DNA from: Closterium sp. NIES-65
Taxonomy: Eukaryota > Streptophyta > Zygnematophyceae > Desmidiales > Closteriaceae
Length of the DNA stretch: 64,000 nt
NCBI GenBank assembly: GCA_948144175.1
Contig: CANXME010002014.1
Coordinates: 551,188 to 615,187 of the forward strand
Direction of reading: 5' to 3'
In this document: positions 41,895 through 51,876 of the stretch, one piece after another
Layout of the letters: each line of letters begins with the position of its first letter
Position numbering within the stretch: position 1 is the first letter of the stretch
The notes under the pieces: generated by a model
The model's input: only the letters and a program-made list of their open reading frames with translations
Databases searched by the model: none
Told to the model about the DNA's origin: nothing
Translations under genes and position numbers: made by a program

Positions 41895-44464
41895 CTCCCC
41901 TTCGCTTCTAGAGTGTCGCCGCAGGTGACGTGGCCTTGTCCAGTCAGCAGCATGCAGTATTCGAACTTCTGCTTTCCGAGCTTCTTGGTCAAGTAATCGG
42001 CTGCCATCTCAGACGTGGGACAGTATGACAGATCGAGTTTCCCCTTTTCGATCTCGTCCTTCACGAAGAAATAGCGCAGGGCGATGTGTTTCGTCCTGTT
42101 TGCGAAGCCGTTCTTGTTGGCGATGCGAATTGCTGACTGGTTGTCGCAGAACACGGTGAAGCTGGGTAACTCGGCTAACTTCGCTTCTTCCAGCAGTTTG
42201 CGAAGGTAAAGTCCCTCCTTGGTGGCTGAGCAGAGTGCAATATATTCCGCTTCAGCTGAAGACAGTGCGATTAACTCCTGCTTACTCGACTGCCAGGAGA
42301 TAGGACCGATAGGCTCGAGGCGGTAGACATAGCCGGTGCGTGAGCGCCTGTTATCGGTGTCGGCGGCGTGATCGGCGTCGACGTAGCCGATTAGCTTGGT
42401 CGGTGTAGTTGCGTTTTTGTGATAAGTTAATCCGATCGTCGCGGTGCTGACGAAATAGTGGAGAGCGCGATCGAGTTCCGCCAGATGCTCTGCTTCAGGC
42501 TTCTTGAGATAAGTGGCGAGCTGGCTCGCGGAGTAGGATAAGTCGGGACGGCGTGTGACTGCTGCGAAGAGAAGACATCCGAGCTTCTTCTGATAGTCGC
42601 GTATGCCGGCGGGCTTGAGTAGGGTAGATCGTCCCTTTTCGGTTCCTGACGTGTAGCGGTAAGGCGTGGAGATGGCGCTTGGTGTGAGGCTGAAGCGTTT
42701 CGCGATGGTGTCGGCGTACTTCTCGGCGCTTAGATAGATTGCGTTTTCTTCCTCGCGGATGTTGAGCCCGAGGTACTGCGTAACGGTAGAAGAGACCGTG
42801 AGCGTGAGGTCTTTCTGAAGCTCCCCTTCAAACCACGTGGCGATGCCGTCGGTTGACCCAATGTAGAGGAGATCGTCCACGTAGACGATTAGGAGAACGT
42901 AGTCACTTCCCTTTGTGAGGCGATACATGCCCTGGTCATGCGGGAGTTGTTTGAAACCGATGCGAATGAGGCGGGCGTGTAGGTACTGCTGCCACAGTCG
43001 CGGTGCCTGCTTGATCCCGTAGAGCGACTTAAGCAGTTGACAGACTCGGTTGGGTTCGCCGTGGGAGCCGTGCGGGAGCTCGACGAAGATTTCTGCATCC
43101 ACAGGTGCGTATAGAAATGCGTTTGCGACGTCGATTTGTCGCAGTTTCTTTTTCTTCATGGCGGCGACGGCGATGAGGATTCGGAGTGAGGTGTGACGGC
43201 TGACCGGAGCGAAGGTTTCGGTGTAATCTCTTCCGTGCTCCTGGTCAAAGCCGCGTACGACCCAGCGAGCTTTGAATTTGTCGATGGTGCCGTCAGCTTT
43301 CGTCTTCACACGGAAGACCCACTTTCCGGTAAGGATAGTCTTGTTTTGTGCTACGCCGATGGGAACGATTTTCCAGGTGTTGCGCTCCTCCAGTGCCTTC
43401 AGCTCTTTGTCCATGGCTTCACGCCATTTCTCCTTATGTTCCCCCCCCAGAGCCTGTTGAACCGTCGCAGGCTCCTTAGGAATGGCGGCGCCATGGACTG
43501 CGGTGACGAGACCAAGGATTTGCAGCCCAGTCTGTGAGTATCGAGAGAGTTCTGGATCCTCGGGATAAGCTGCTTCGTCTCCCGCTTCTGGGTCGGGTAT
43601 GAAATTTGGCCCTACCCTTTCTGCTTCGTTGGTGTTGACTGTCGCAGGTGTTACGTAACCATTGTCGGCGAAATGGTAGAAGACTTCGGCGTTGTTACTG
43701 TCGCGAGGATTATCCTCATCCATGGGCACGTCGACGGAGCAGTACGGAAGAGGTCCGGCTTCCTCCGATGCGTTGTCGACGTTCTGCTCATCCCAGTCTG
43801 CTTCATCCGCTGCTGACGCGAAGGCTCGGTCACCACGAAAGCCACTGGTGAGGTCCCGATTCTCGGGCAAGTTGGCGAGGTACGTCTGAAAGGTGAGTCG
43901 TTCGTAGAAGATCACATCTCGTGCTGCTACTGTTTCTTTTGTGTGGACGTCGAAGATTCTCCACGCGTTGTAATTTTTCTCGATGCCGAGGTGTAGTCCC
44001 CACTGTGCCCGTTGTGAAAATCTTCCCGCTCGTGCTTCTGGGGGTCTGTACTGTACCATGCACCCGAAGACTCGTAACATTTTTGTGCTGCCCTGCTTCC
44101 CTGTCCACAGCAGATGCGGTGATGCGTTGTTCGGGAGTGACGACGACGACAACAAGTTGTGCAGCATGACAGCATGGTCCATTGCTGCTGGCCACTGGTG
44201 GTTGGGTAGCCGCATGCCACGTAACAGTTTGCGCATGCTGTTCTGCAGGGTCCTGTTCATTCTTTCTGCAACACCTTGCTGCTGATGTGCGTAGGGAAGG
44301 GAGAGGAGTTGCTTGATCCCCCTTTCCGTCAGGAACTGCTTGAAGCGCTGAGAGGTGTACTCGCCACCTCCGTCTGACTGGAAGCTTTTCAGTTGTGTTC
44401 CAGACTCTCTCTCTGCTATCGGTAGCCAGGCGGCGAATGCTGCGAGTGCCATGTCGCGGCTGGG
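41873..44464 (-). CDS. Element E pol, C-terminal segment
   Basis: It continues the E polyprotein downstream of the D insertion. It holds the integrase core with Asp in SFQSDGGGEY and Glu in QQGVAERMNRT, a charged linker, RT with VVRGFDQEHGRDYTETFAPV, QIDVANAFLYAP and IVYVDDLLYIG, and RNase H with YVDADHAAD, SSAEAEYIAL and FCDNQSAIRIANK. The frame ends at the TAG inside the 3' LTR. All catalytic residues seen are intact. On its own this fragment lacks gag, protease and the first integrase Asp, which lie beyond D at higher coordinates. Confidence 0.9.
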   Translation of the reverse strand, partial: PSRDMALAAFAAWLPIAERESGTQLKSFQSDGGGEYTSQRFKQFLTERGIKQLLSLPYAHQQQGVAERMNRTLQNSMRKLLRGMRLPNHQWPAAMDHAVMLHNLLSSSSLPNNASPHLLWTGKQGSTKMLRVFGCMVQYRPPEARAGRFSQRAQWGLHLGIEKNYNAWRIFDVHTKETVAARDVIFYERLTFQTYLANLPENRDLTSGFRGDRAFASAADEADWDEQNVDNASEEAGPLPYCSVDVPMDEDNPRDSNNAEVFYHFADNGYVTPATVNTNEAERVGPNFIPDPEAGDEAAYPEDPELSRYSQTGLQILGLVTAVHGAAIPKEPATVQQALGGEHKEKWREAMDKELKALEERNTWKIVPIGVAQNKTILTGKWVFRVKTKADGTIDKFKARWVVRGFDQEHGRDYTETFAPVSRHTSLRILIAVAAMKKKKLRQIDVANAFLYAPVDAEIFVELPHGSHGEPNRVCQLLKSLYGIKQAPRLWQQYLHARLIRIGFKQLPHDQGMYRLTKGSDYVLLIVYVDDLLYIGSTDGIATWFEGELQKDLTLTVSSTVTQYLGLNIREEENAIYLSAEKYADTIAKRFSLTPSAISTPYRYTSGTEKGRSTLLKPAGIRDYQKKLGCLLFAAVTRRPDLSYSASQLATYLKKPEAEHLAELDRALHYFVSTATIGLTYHKNATTPTKLIGYVDADHAADTDNRRSRTGYVYRLEPIGPISWQSSKQELIALSSAEAEYIALCSATKEGLYLRKLLEEAKLAELPSFTVFCDNQSAIRIANKNGFANRTKHIALRYFFVKDEIEKGKLDLSYCPTSEMAADYLTKKLGKQKFEYCMLLTGQGHVTCGDTLEAKGSVGNNKS

Positions 44465-44469
44465 TAGAT

Positions 44470-44603
44470 TGAGAAGAAGTGAACGAGAGAATCAGTGAAC
44501 TATGAACGAAGTGAGTACAAATAGGAAACCCTAACTGGGTTGTACCCCCTATGGGATACCCCACTATAGCCTACACAAATGAGTAAGCTATAATGTTCTG
44601 ACA
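44470..44603 (-). repeat. 3' LTR of element D
   Basis: Sense TGTCAGAACATTATAGCTTACTC...TTCTTCTCA. It contains an exact telo-box AAACCCTAA on the plus strand. The tail hairpin CCCCCATAGGCAAAGTGGGGG lies at 44605 onward. Confidence 0.94.
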
Positions 44604-44816
44604 CACCCCCATAGGCAAAGTGGGGGAGAACAAGGGGTCACAAGACCAGTCAAGTAAAGAAAAGCAAAGCTCAGGGTGGATCACAAAGTCACCACACATT
44701 CCGAGCACAAGTTCAAAAGGCCAGAAGGCCAGTTCACATGCAAGATCATATATAAAGATATACAAGAGTCAAGCAAGTAAGAGCAAGAGTATATATAGGT
44801 GAAGGTACAAGCAAGG

Positions 44817-47282
44817 TCAAGAAGTGAGCAAGTGAGGCAAGACAGACACAAGACCCAACTGCGTGCAACAACGCTGATGATCACAAGGCGCAAGTGCCTT
44901 AGTGAAGACATCAGCAGTGTTGGCCTCAGAGGCCACGTACGCAAGTCGCAACTGTCCACGCTGCTGCAGCTCACGAGCAAGAAAGTAGCGGAGGGCAATG
45001 TGCTTCGTTCTGTGCTCCAGTCGCTGCTCTCGACACAAGGCCAGCATGGCCTTGTTGTCTACGTACAGGACTGGAGGAGAACGAGGCTACTCTCCAAGGT
45101 CGGTCAGCAGGTAGGTGAGCCAGCATAACTCCTGTGCAGCCATAGCCCCAGCGTAGATCTCAGCCTCACAACTGGAGCCGAGAACAGAAGACGAGCGGGT
45201 AGCCCGCCACGAAACAGAGCCGGAACCAAGGCTGAAGGTGTAACCCTGTGACGACCGCTGCGTAGCCTGGTCGTCAGCCCAAGAAGCGTCTGCGTGCCCA
45301 GTGAGGACCACTGGACTGCGCCCTCCAAGCACTAGCCCCATGCCCGACGTACTGCACAAGTAGCGCAACACCCTCTTCGCTGCAGCCATGTGCTCTGGTC
45401 AGTGTCTCCCAGGAGCAACATAGCGTGCGAGAATGCTAAGAGGGTATGCAAGGTCAGGACGTGTGCAGGTCATCAAGTACATGAGGCAGCCAACAAGCTC
45501 TGCAAACGGGCCACTCGACTCTACCGACTCATCCGAAGGCAGAGCTGAGAGCGAGTGGCGAGTAGGCAGAGGAGTGGCCTGAGGCGAGGAGTACGTGAAG
45601 CCGAAGCGCTGAAGGACCTGCTGCACCATGTGTGACTGAGTCAGGGTAATGGTGCGGCGCGCTCTGTCCCGGGTGATCTGCAAGCCAAGGTAGCTACGCA
45701 GTTCACCCAGGTCAGTGCACGTATGTCTCTTCTGCAGCTCGGACTTCACGTAGGCGAGTCCAGCAGTGTCAGCTGTGGCAAAGACCAAGTCGTCGACGTA
45801 CACGAGGATGTAGAACGGCGACAGAGAGGTGTCGGTGCGCAGAAACAGCGACGGGTCAGCAGTAGACGGAGCAAACCCAAGTGCCGCGAGCGTAGTCCTC
45901 AGTGTGTCGTGCCACTCACGTGGCGCCTGGCGGAGACCGTAGACTGGACGCCGGAGACTCCACTGGGTACCAGGAGGGAAAGATCTAGTGAAGCCAGGTG
46001 GGCGACGCAGCCAGATCTCCTCGTGCAGGCTGCCCTGTAAGAAAGCTGTGCTGAAGTCGAGAGAGTGCAGCTCGTAGTCACGGTGAGCAGCAACGTGTAG
46101 CAGAACCCGAAGAGTGGTCATCTTCGGGGTGGGGGAGAAGGTCTGAAAGTAGTCAACCCCCTGCCGCTGACTGAAGCCACGAGCCACGTAACGCGCCTTG
46201 AAGACAGGCGGAGAACCCGGCGGCCGCTTCACCCTGAAAATCCACATGCCACTGACGATGTTCGCCCCAGGAGGGGGAACAGCGTCGACGTAGGTGCCTG
46301 TGGACTTCCAGGAAGCCATCTCTGCATCCATAGCTGCCTACCACTGAGAGGAGTAGGGACCCTCTATCGCCTCCGCGTAAGAGCGCGGAGTCGGGATGTC
46401 TGGTGCATCCGGGTCTCCCTCAGGGGCTAGCAGTACAGACGCGAGATGAGGTGAAGCGGCGGCCAGACACTGGAACTCCTCCTGCCTGTCCTCAAGGACG
46501 TCCGTGCCGAGGGCACACTCACCCCCGACGGACGGAGGACAGGCAGACTCAGACTCAGCGACAAGACTGGCAGCGTAGTCGAGACGACAGCGCGCAGCAA
46601 AGTCGACAAGCTCAGTGACAAGGGCAGACGCAGCAGACGACTCGAAGGAAGGGTCAGTGACAGCAGTAGCAAGGAGACGCGTGACAGTAGGACTGGCAGC
46701 ACGAAGAGAGTCCGACTCCGGGTCGGCAAGAGCAGGAAGAGAGGAAGCAGGAGGAGAAGGCAAAGGGGCACGCAGAGGAGCAGTGGACGGACGTAGTGAC
46801 ATCCGGTGCGTGCCAGGGACAGGAGGAGGACGCTGACGCGACCCGCGACCACTAGCGCGCTCAGTACGAACAGGCGACGCAGGACGAGACGCAGGCTCAC
46901 GACGCTCAGTAAGACCTCTAGTCGGACCAGCGTAGGGAGAAGGAGCAGGCAAAGGGGAGGCAGGCTGTAGCTGTGGCTGTGACTGGACAGGCTGTGGACC
47001 CTCTAAGGGAGGAGGAGGAGGTGTAAGACCAAGAACCTGCTGTAGGAGCGGAACGAAGTACGGTCGGGGCTGCGCGGCGACGCCAGAAACAGCAGGAACA
47101 GCACTAGTACCCCCAGCAGGAGCACCCACTCCAGCAGCTCCAGCAAATTTAATAACTACACTACAGCTAGAACTACATGCAGTTATAATAAATATAATTC
47201 TGACATCCCCCCGTAACTGCATGCAGGAATAGCTAAGTGCCGAGCACAACCTGCAGAGGTACACCAACGAGCAATAAAACAA
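44817..47282 (-). pseudogene. Element D linker-RT-RNase H
   Basis: Three same-frame blocks. 47282-46338 is the linker and pre-RT region (RPYFVPLLQQVLGL). 46331-45399 is RT with LDFSTAFLQ and YVDD. 45389-44817 is RNase H with ADASW and YVDNKAML. Breaks: TAG at 46338, where paralogues have CAG (SSQWQAAMD); TGA near 45396, where they have Arg; and TAG near 45090. Gag, protease and integrase are absent, and the N-terminus (about 47282-47150) is foreign sequence read through by chance. Confidence 0.87.
47150..47222 (-). repeat. Truncated LTR of another element inside D
   Basis: Sense strand reads GGGGGGATGTCAGAATTATAT and continues with a TGCATGTAGTTCTAGCTGTAG stretch before joining D's linker. 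A G-run then TGTCAGAAT looks like a polypurine tract and LTR start, so D is a chimera formed by template switching or deletion. Confidence 0.55.
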
Positions 47283-47299
47283 GCAACAGCAGGTACTGC

Positions 47300-47989
47300 A
47301 GGCGGGCTAACTTTGAAAGGTTACCCCCTCCATCTCCTCACCCTCCTCCTTCCCCTCCCCCACACTGCTGCAGAAGCAGCAGAGAAGGGGGGAAGAGAGG
47401 AGAGGTGGAGGGACGGCTGCTTGTTGCCTCACACCCGCCCCCCCGGTACCACTCCCCCTGCTCACCCACATCCTCACACCCTCCCCCCCTAGCGGCAGCT
47501 GCAGCGGTGGGACTGAAAGAAGGAGGAGGGGAAGGGAGAGAGTTGACCCCACGCTCCAACACCCTCCACCCCCATACCCTCCTCCCCACGGCTGCAGGGA
47601 GACAAGAGAAAGGGGGGGGTGGGAAGGAAGAAAGCCGCAGAGCGGCGAAGAGGCGTCGGTGCAGATGGGTCAGGGGCGGCAGCAAGGAGTGCAGGGGCGG
47701 AAAGGCCCGTCGCGGGCCAGTGCCACGGGGCGCACGACGGGTAGGATAAAAGGGCCCGATCGTGTGCCTCGGGGCGCACGACGAGCAGGGCACCATCGTG
47801 TGCCTCGGGGCGCACGATGGGCAGATAAAGGGCACCGTCGCCTGCCACGGGGCGCGCGACGGGCAGGGTAGGAGTCACACGCCCGTGGGCGGGACAAGGT
47901 AAAGAATAAAATCGTCACGCGCCCTAGGCGCGCGACCGTAAAATTTTAGCAGCGGAAGTAAAGCGGGCCCACAGGCCAGGACGAACTCA
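47300..47989 (-). repeat. GC-rich leader of element D
   Basis: Includes three to four units with GTGCCTCGGGGCGCACGA (about 47720-47870), related to repeats in the leaders of K and F. No gene. Confidence 0.6.
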
Positions 47990-48001
47990 GCTCCGATAAC
48001 A
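47990..48001 (-). promoter_or_regulatory. Primer binding site of element D
   Basis: Sense TGTTATCGGAGC directly after the LTR; two mismatches to TGGTATCAGAGC. Confidence 0.75.
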
Positions 48002-48135
48002 TGTGAAGAAGTGAACGAGAGAATCAGTGAACTATGAACGAAGTGAGTACAAATAGGAAACCCTAACTGGGTTGTACCCCCTATGGGATACCCCACTATA
48101 GCCTACACAAATGAGTAAGCTATAATGTTCTGACA
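48002..48135 (-). repeat. 5' LTR of element D
   Basis: It pairs with 44470-44603, with one mismatch at 48004/44472. Confidence 0.94.
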
Positions 48136-48175
48136 TAGATTGCGATGCCAGACGTATCGAGTGGCAGCGTTGATG

Positions 48176-48552
48176 TGTCAGAGTCCCAACCACTAGACCA
48201 TTGGGATAAAAGGGCTTGTTTCAGTAGCGGGTCAGTGCGCCCATAACCCCCCAGGCAAACGTGCATGTAACCCCCCCTAAGATCGATCGGGGATCTCACA
48301 GTGTAGCTCTACTGACACCCCCCCACACTGGGAGGCCCAGGACTGAGGACAGTGGCAACGGCCAACATGTGCATACACCGGGATTCGAACCCGAGACCGC
48401 TCTTATACCATGTCAGAGTCCCAACCACTAGACCATTGAGATAAAAGGGCTTGTTTCAGTAGCGGGTCAGTGCGCCCATAACCCCCCAGGCAAACGTGCC
48501 TGTAACCCCCCCTAAGATCGATCGGGGATCTCACAGTGTAGCTCTACTGACA
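48176..48552 (-). mobile_element. TRIM element, copy 1 (377 bp)
   Basis: Two 142-bp LTRs (48176-48317, 48411-48552) differ at two bases, start TGTCAG and end TCTGACA in sense, and enclose 93 bases. The interior begins with TGGTATAAGAGC (48399-48410), a tRNA-Met-type primer site, and ends with a seven-G polypurine tract. Flanks TGATG (48171-48175) and CGATG (48553-48557) are a target duplication with one change. An A-box-like TGGTCTAGTGG (minus strand, 48425-48435) near the LTR end and a perfect B box GGTTCGAATCC (48381-48391) inside form a tRNA-like Pol III promoter pair. It interrupts the E integrase. It has no coding capacity. Confidence 0.92.
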
Positions 48553-50311
48553 CGATGAAGGTGATGGTGTAGTTGTAGGTGACTTGTCCGGGTTCGCGAT
48601 TGTAGAGGATGTCGCTGTAGACCTTTTTGAGTGGTGCGTACGCTGGAGCGCTCGGGTTGTGATGTGGAGCGAACGGTCGATGAGGTAAGTCAGCTTCGGG
48701 GCATAGAAGGCAAGTCCCTCGTGCCTTCTGGAGTTCTCTGCCATCGGGTAGAAGTAGGGAGTCTTTGTCAAGAACTCCTGCTCTTATCGTGTTATTTAAA
48801 ACCGTGTTGCTTGGATGTCCTGTGCGTGCGTGCCAGATCTCTTCAGAGGCGCGGTGTCCGGGTGAACGTTGGTATGCGTCGAAGTTGGAGTAAAAACTGG
48901 CGACGAAGTTGGCGCTTCGGTGGACTTCGCGTTGGGTCGGATTCAGCTGTTGTGCGGGTGTTGGTGGTGCTTCGTCGACTGTGACTGGTGTCGTTGTTCC
49001 TGCTGCTGCTGATGTTGTCGCTGCTCCCGATGTTGTTGCTGCTGCTGCCGATGTTGTCTCTGCTTCTGTTGTTTGTTGAATCGTCGCTAACGCTCGTGTT
49101 CGTTCTGCTTCAGGGATAGTGTGGGAGTACCAAAAACCTCCCGGGCTGAAGTCGGGGTCGAGATCTGGAGGGTGTGTCCAGTCAGTAAAATTCACGATGG
49201 CGTCGCTGTCTGTAGTGCCCAGGTCAGGAACGAAGTCGAGGACGAAGACGTTGTTCTTCAGCACTGCCTTCCCGATGTAGAGGCCGCCTCTCCCGTGGTA
49301 TAGCTTGAACTCCTGGGTGGTGCTGTCGGCTTCCAGGTGAATCCCTTTCGCCATCAGCTGGCTAACACTCAGTAAGTTGTAGCCGAGTCCTTCAGCGATG
49401 AGTACCTTTGACATGTGCAGTATGACATTTGTTTCTCTTGACTGAAGCTGTACCACTCCTTGTCGTCGTGTGCGCAGGTTTTGATTGTTGGCGACCGTGA
49501 TGATCACTTCTCGTTGGAGTCGATGTTCGCGTTGTACGAAGCGCCCGGACGAGCACATGTGTTGCCCGCAGCAACTATCCAAGAACCAAGTGTCTTGGCC
49601 GGACGGTTCACTTTGAGCGATGGCGGCGTAAGTCGGATTTGGGTGGAGTGATTCGCGACGAGGCGTCCTGTTATCGAGCTCCTCTTCTGGTGAGTAATGG
49701 GGTGGTGACTCTGTTATGCAAGAATCGTTTATCTTTACCATGCAGTTGACTATGTTTCTTGCTCCTTGTGCAGGTTGTCCAGTTGAAGTCGTTGAAGCTT
49801 GAATCGTTGTTGTCGGACTTGCTTGCGTTGAAGCAACTTGTGAGCTTGAAGGCCGCAGTTGTCGCTGTGGTGTTGTCTGACGAGACGGGCAATGCGTGCG
49901 TGGGTGTCCTGATGTCTTGCAGATGTGACAAAACGGAGGTACTGGCTTCGGCTGTTGCTGTCGGTTGTTGTAGTTGTTGTGTCGTCGTTGAATATGGAAA
50001 GCGAACTCCGGTGCTAATGCCCTTTTCTTGTGCCTTTCTTCTTGCAGGTCCATATCCTGCTGCTCGGCGTGGATTTCGGCGCAGAGTGCCGCTTCGGAGA
50101 TCCTCCCGTGTGCTCGAAGAATTGCTTTGGTGGCGCGCCACTGAGGACCGAGGCCACCGATGACGACTGTTACGAAGGCGTCTTCAGAGATTGATCCTCC
50201 GCATCGAAGAAGCTTGTCGCGCAATTCGCGACATCGGCTGATATACGCCAACCCCTTTTCTCCTAGTTTCATTTCAACTGTTGTCAACTGCGCCATTAAC
50301 CTGCTCTGGTT
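48553..50311 (-). CDS. Element E gag end, protease and integrase start
   Basis: Middle part of the E polyprotein between TRIM copies 2 and 1. It contains the rest of the UBN2-type gag (SRLMAQLTTVEMKLGEKGL), a classical knuckle CHICKTSGHPRTHC, a protease motif WFLDSCCGQHM in which Cys stands where Gly is expected (usual DSG), the GAG-pre-integrase HARTGHPSN, and the integrase start with Asp in VYSDILYN and TITFID just at the TRIM 1 site. The protease change could be lineage-specific or inactivating. Confidence 0.88.
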
Positions 50312-50316
50312 TACAC

Positions 50317-50663
50317 TCTCAGAATCCCAACCACTAGACCATTGGGATAAAAGGGCTTGTTTCAGTAGCGGGTCAGTGCGCCCATAACCCCCCAGGCAAA
50401 CGTGCCTGTAACCCTTCCCTAGGATCGATCGGGGATCACCAGTGGACCTCTGACACCCCCCCGCACTGGGATGCCCGAAGTGCATACACCGGGATTCGAA
50501 CCCGAGACCTTCGCTCTGATACTATCTCAGAATCCCAACCACTAGACCATTGGGATAAAAGGGCTTGTTTCAGTAGCGGGTCAGTGCGCCCATAACCCCC
50601 CAGGCAAACGTGCCTGTAACCCTTCCCTAGGATCGATCGGGGATCACCAGTGGACCTCTGACA
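50317..50663 (-). mobile_element. TRIM element, copy 2 (347 bp)
   Basis: Two 139-bp LTRs (50317-50455, 50525-50663), identical as far as I can see, with perfect TACAC duplications (50312-50316, 50664-50668) and a 69-base interior. Sense order: 5' LTR at the right, primer site TAGTATCAGAGC (50513-50524), B box GGTTCGAATCC (50492-50502), then a run of seven G before the 3' LTR. The A-box-like TGGTCTAGTGG is at 50539-50549, 36 bases before the B box. TCTGA/TCAGA across the LTR junction can form a 5-bp stem with a 7-base loop, as in an anticodon arm. Identical LTRs imply a very recent insertion. Confidence 0.94.
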
Positions 50664-51383
50664 TACACTGTCTGTTGCCTGATACAGGTTCTTCAGATGG
50701 CCGTACGCGAGTTCCGCCGAGTTGCCGAAGTTCCGGTAAGAGCGAATGTTCTGCTGCTGAGTTGGTGTGATGTTTCTCAGTAGAATAGTATATGCCATCA
50801 TCGATTGATACGTATACTGCTGCTTCTCATACTGTGTGCCGTTTGCTGGATACTGCAGGGATCCGTCGAAGAAGCCGAGTATCTGCGCGCCCTCCATCAT
50901 CAGCTCGAATTCAAAGGACCAGGTGAAGAAGTCCTTTCCGTCGAAAGGTCTTGATGTTTGCAGTTTCAGGACATGCGCGAATTGCGACTGAACTTGTAAA
51001 GCGTCCATTGGTTTGTCTTGCGCAGGTGAAGGTTGAGGCAGGAAGCTGATCGACCCGCGCTCGTACGGGGCGAAGGTGGGTTGCTGCTGTTGATTCCCTC
51101 GCGCATATGACGACCCGTCAAGGCTCATGGGTGTTGCTCCGTTGTTGCTGTTGTGTGTCTGTGCAGGTCCCGACTGCTGGTGTTGCTCGTAGAAGGACAT
51201 GAAGGAGAAGAATTTCTCCATCATGCTCTGGTCGAAGTCAGAAGGATGGTTCGTGGGGGTCTCGGTTGACGTTCCCCTTGGTCTTGCTGCCGTGCCTTCC
51301 TCTGTCTGCAGGCCAGAGGCTGGCGGTGGAGTAGTAGTGCCCGAGGAGCCATTAGGGGAGCTCCTTTCCTTCTTTGTTGCCAT
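50664..51383 (-). CDS. Element E gag, N-terminal segment
   Basis: The E polyprotein starts at ATG 51381-51383 (MATKKERSSP), 45 bases after the primer site region. It has a low-complexity Ser/Thr/Pro/Gln-rich N-terminus followed by the UBN2-like gag domain (LKLQTSRPFDGKDFFTWSFE). The segment ends at the TRIM 2 site after the codons for DSV; the next codon in 50311 restores the frame exactly. Confidence 0.88.
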
Positions 51384-51427
51384 GTCTTGTAATGATCTTA
51401 AAAAAAAGTTAGAGTTTTCCCCTGTCA

Positions 51428-51439
51428 GCTCTCATACCA
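51428..51439 (-). promoter_or_regulatory. Primer binding site of element E
   Basis: Sense TGGTATGAGAGC directly after the 5' LTR; one mismatch to the initiator tRNA-Met site. Confidence 0.85.
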
Positions 51440-51876
51440 TGTTGGGCTGAGAAAGCCCTTAAGGATCTTTGCAGAGGGTGACTCTGGGTAAGAAACTTTG
51501 TAATAGCGGAAGCGTTTAATGAAACTTGTGAACCGACCTTGCGCTAGTGTGTGAGAGCAAAGTGGATTAAATTAAACAAGCAAATACAAAGTTTTATATA
51601 AGAGTACAGGAAATACGAATGGATAGATAACTGTATTTGCTGTTGCGATTCGATACAGTGCGACTCGGGCAACTGCTCTGTAACGAGTCAGTTGTGTGCC
51701 CTTAACTGTCGCGCTGTAATTGTCGAGTCAAAGGTCGCTGACCTTTGACTTTCCCGTAACCTCCAGGCGGTTACCCTAACCTCCGAGGTTTGACTCGATG
51801 CTTCGATTCGGACTGCTTCGCTAGTGTCTTGGGTTTTGACACGACAGAAGCGCACTAAGACTTATTGTTTCCAACA
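51440..51876 (-). repeat. 5' LTR of element E
   Basis: 437 bp, pairing with 41458-41894. A TATA box (CTTATATAAAAC in sense, about 51590-51602) lies in its central part and points leftward, away from the GT92 gene. A near-perfect inverted repeat around AAAGGTCGCTGACCTTT is near 51727-51750. Confidence 0.95.

Larger units (their letters stand above)
44470..48135 (-). mobile_element. Ty1/copia element D, nested in E
   Basis: 134-bp LTRs (44470-44603, 48002-48135) differ by one base, with perfect TAGAT duplications (44465-44469, 48136-48140), so the insertion is recent. Only the linker, RT and RNase H remain; gag, protease and integrase are missing, and the interior near 47150-47220 is a junction with the end of another element. 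It interrupts the E integrase between the first and second catalytic Asp. Confidence 0.94.
41458..51876 (-). mobile_element. Ty1/copia element E, complete but interrupted
   Basis: 437-bp LTRs (41458-41894 and 51440-51876) differ at about six bases and are flanked by perfect CACCC duplications (41453-41457, 51877-51881). Primer site and polypurine tract are clear. It belongs to a different copia lineage from A: a classical knuckle, long LTRs and no Gly linker. D and two TRIMs lie inside its coding region. Removing them with one copy of each 5-bp duplication leaves 5,106 bases from ATG to stop, which is 1,701 codons plus stop. E was therefore open when it was hit. It sits about 200 bp upstream of the GT92 start codon. 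Confidence 0.95.

Noticed and set aside
48360..48440. Possible functional tRNA genes at the A box/B box sites in the TRIM elements
   Set aside because: The B box and T-arm are excellent, but the 5' and 3' ends cannot pair as an acceptor stem, the anticodon-like loop lacks U33, and the sequence is bounded by LTRs with target duplications.
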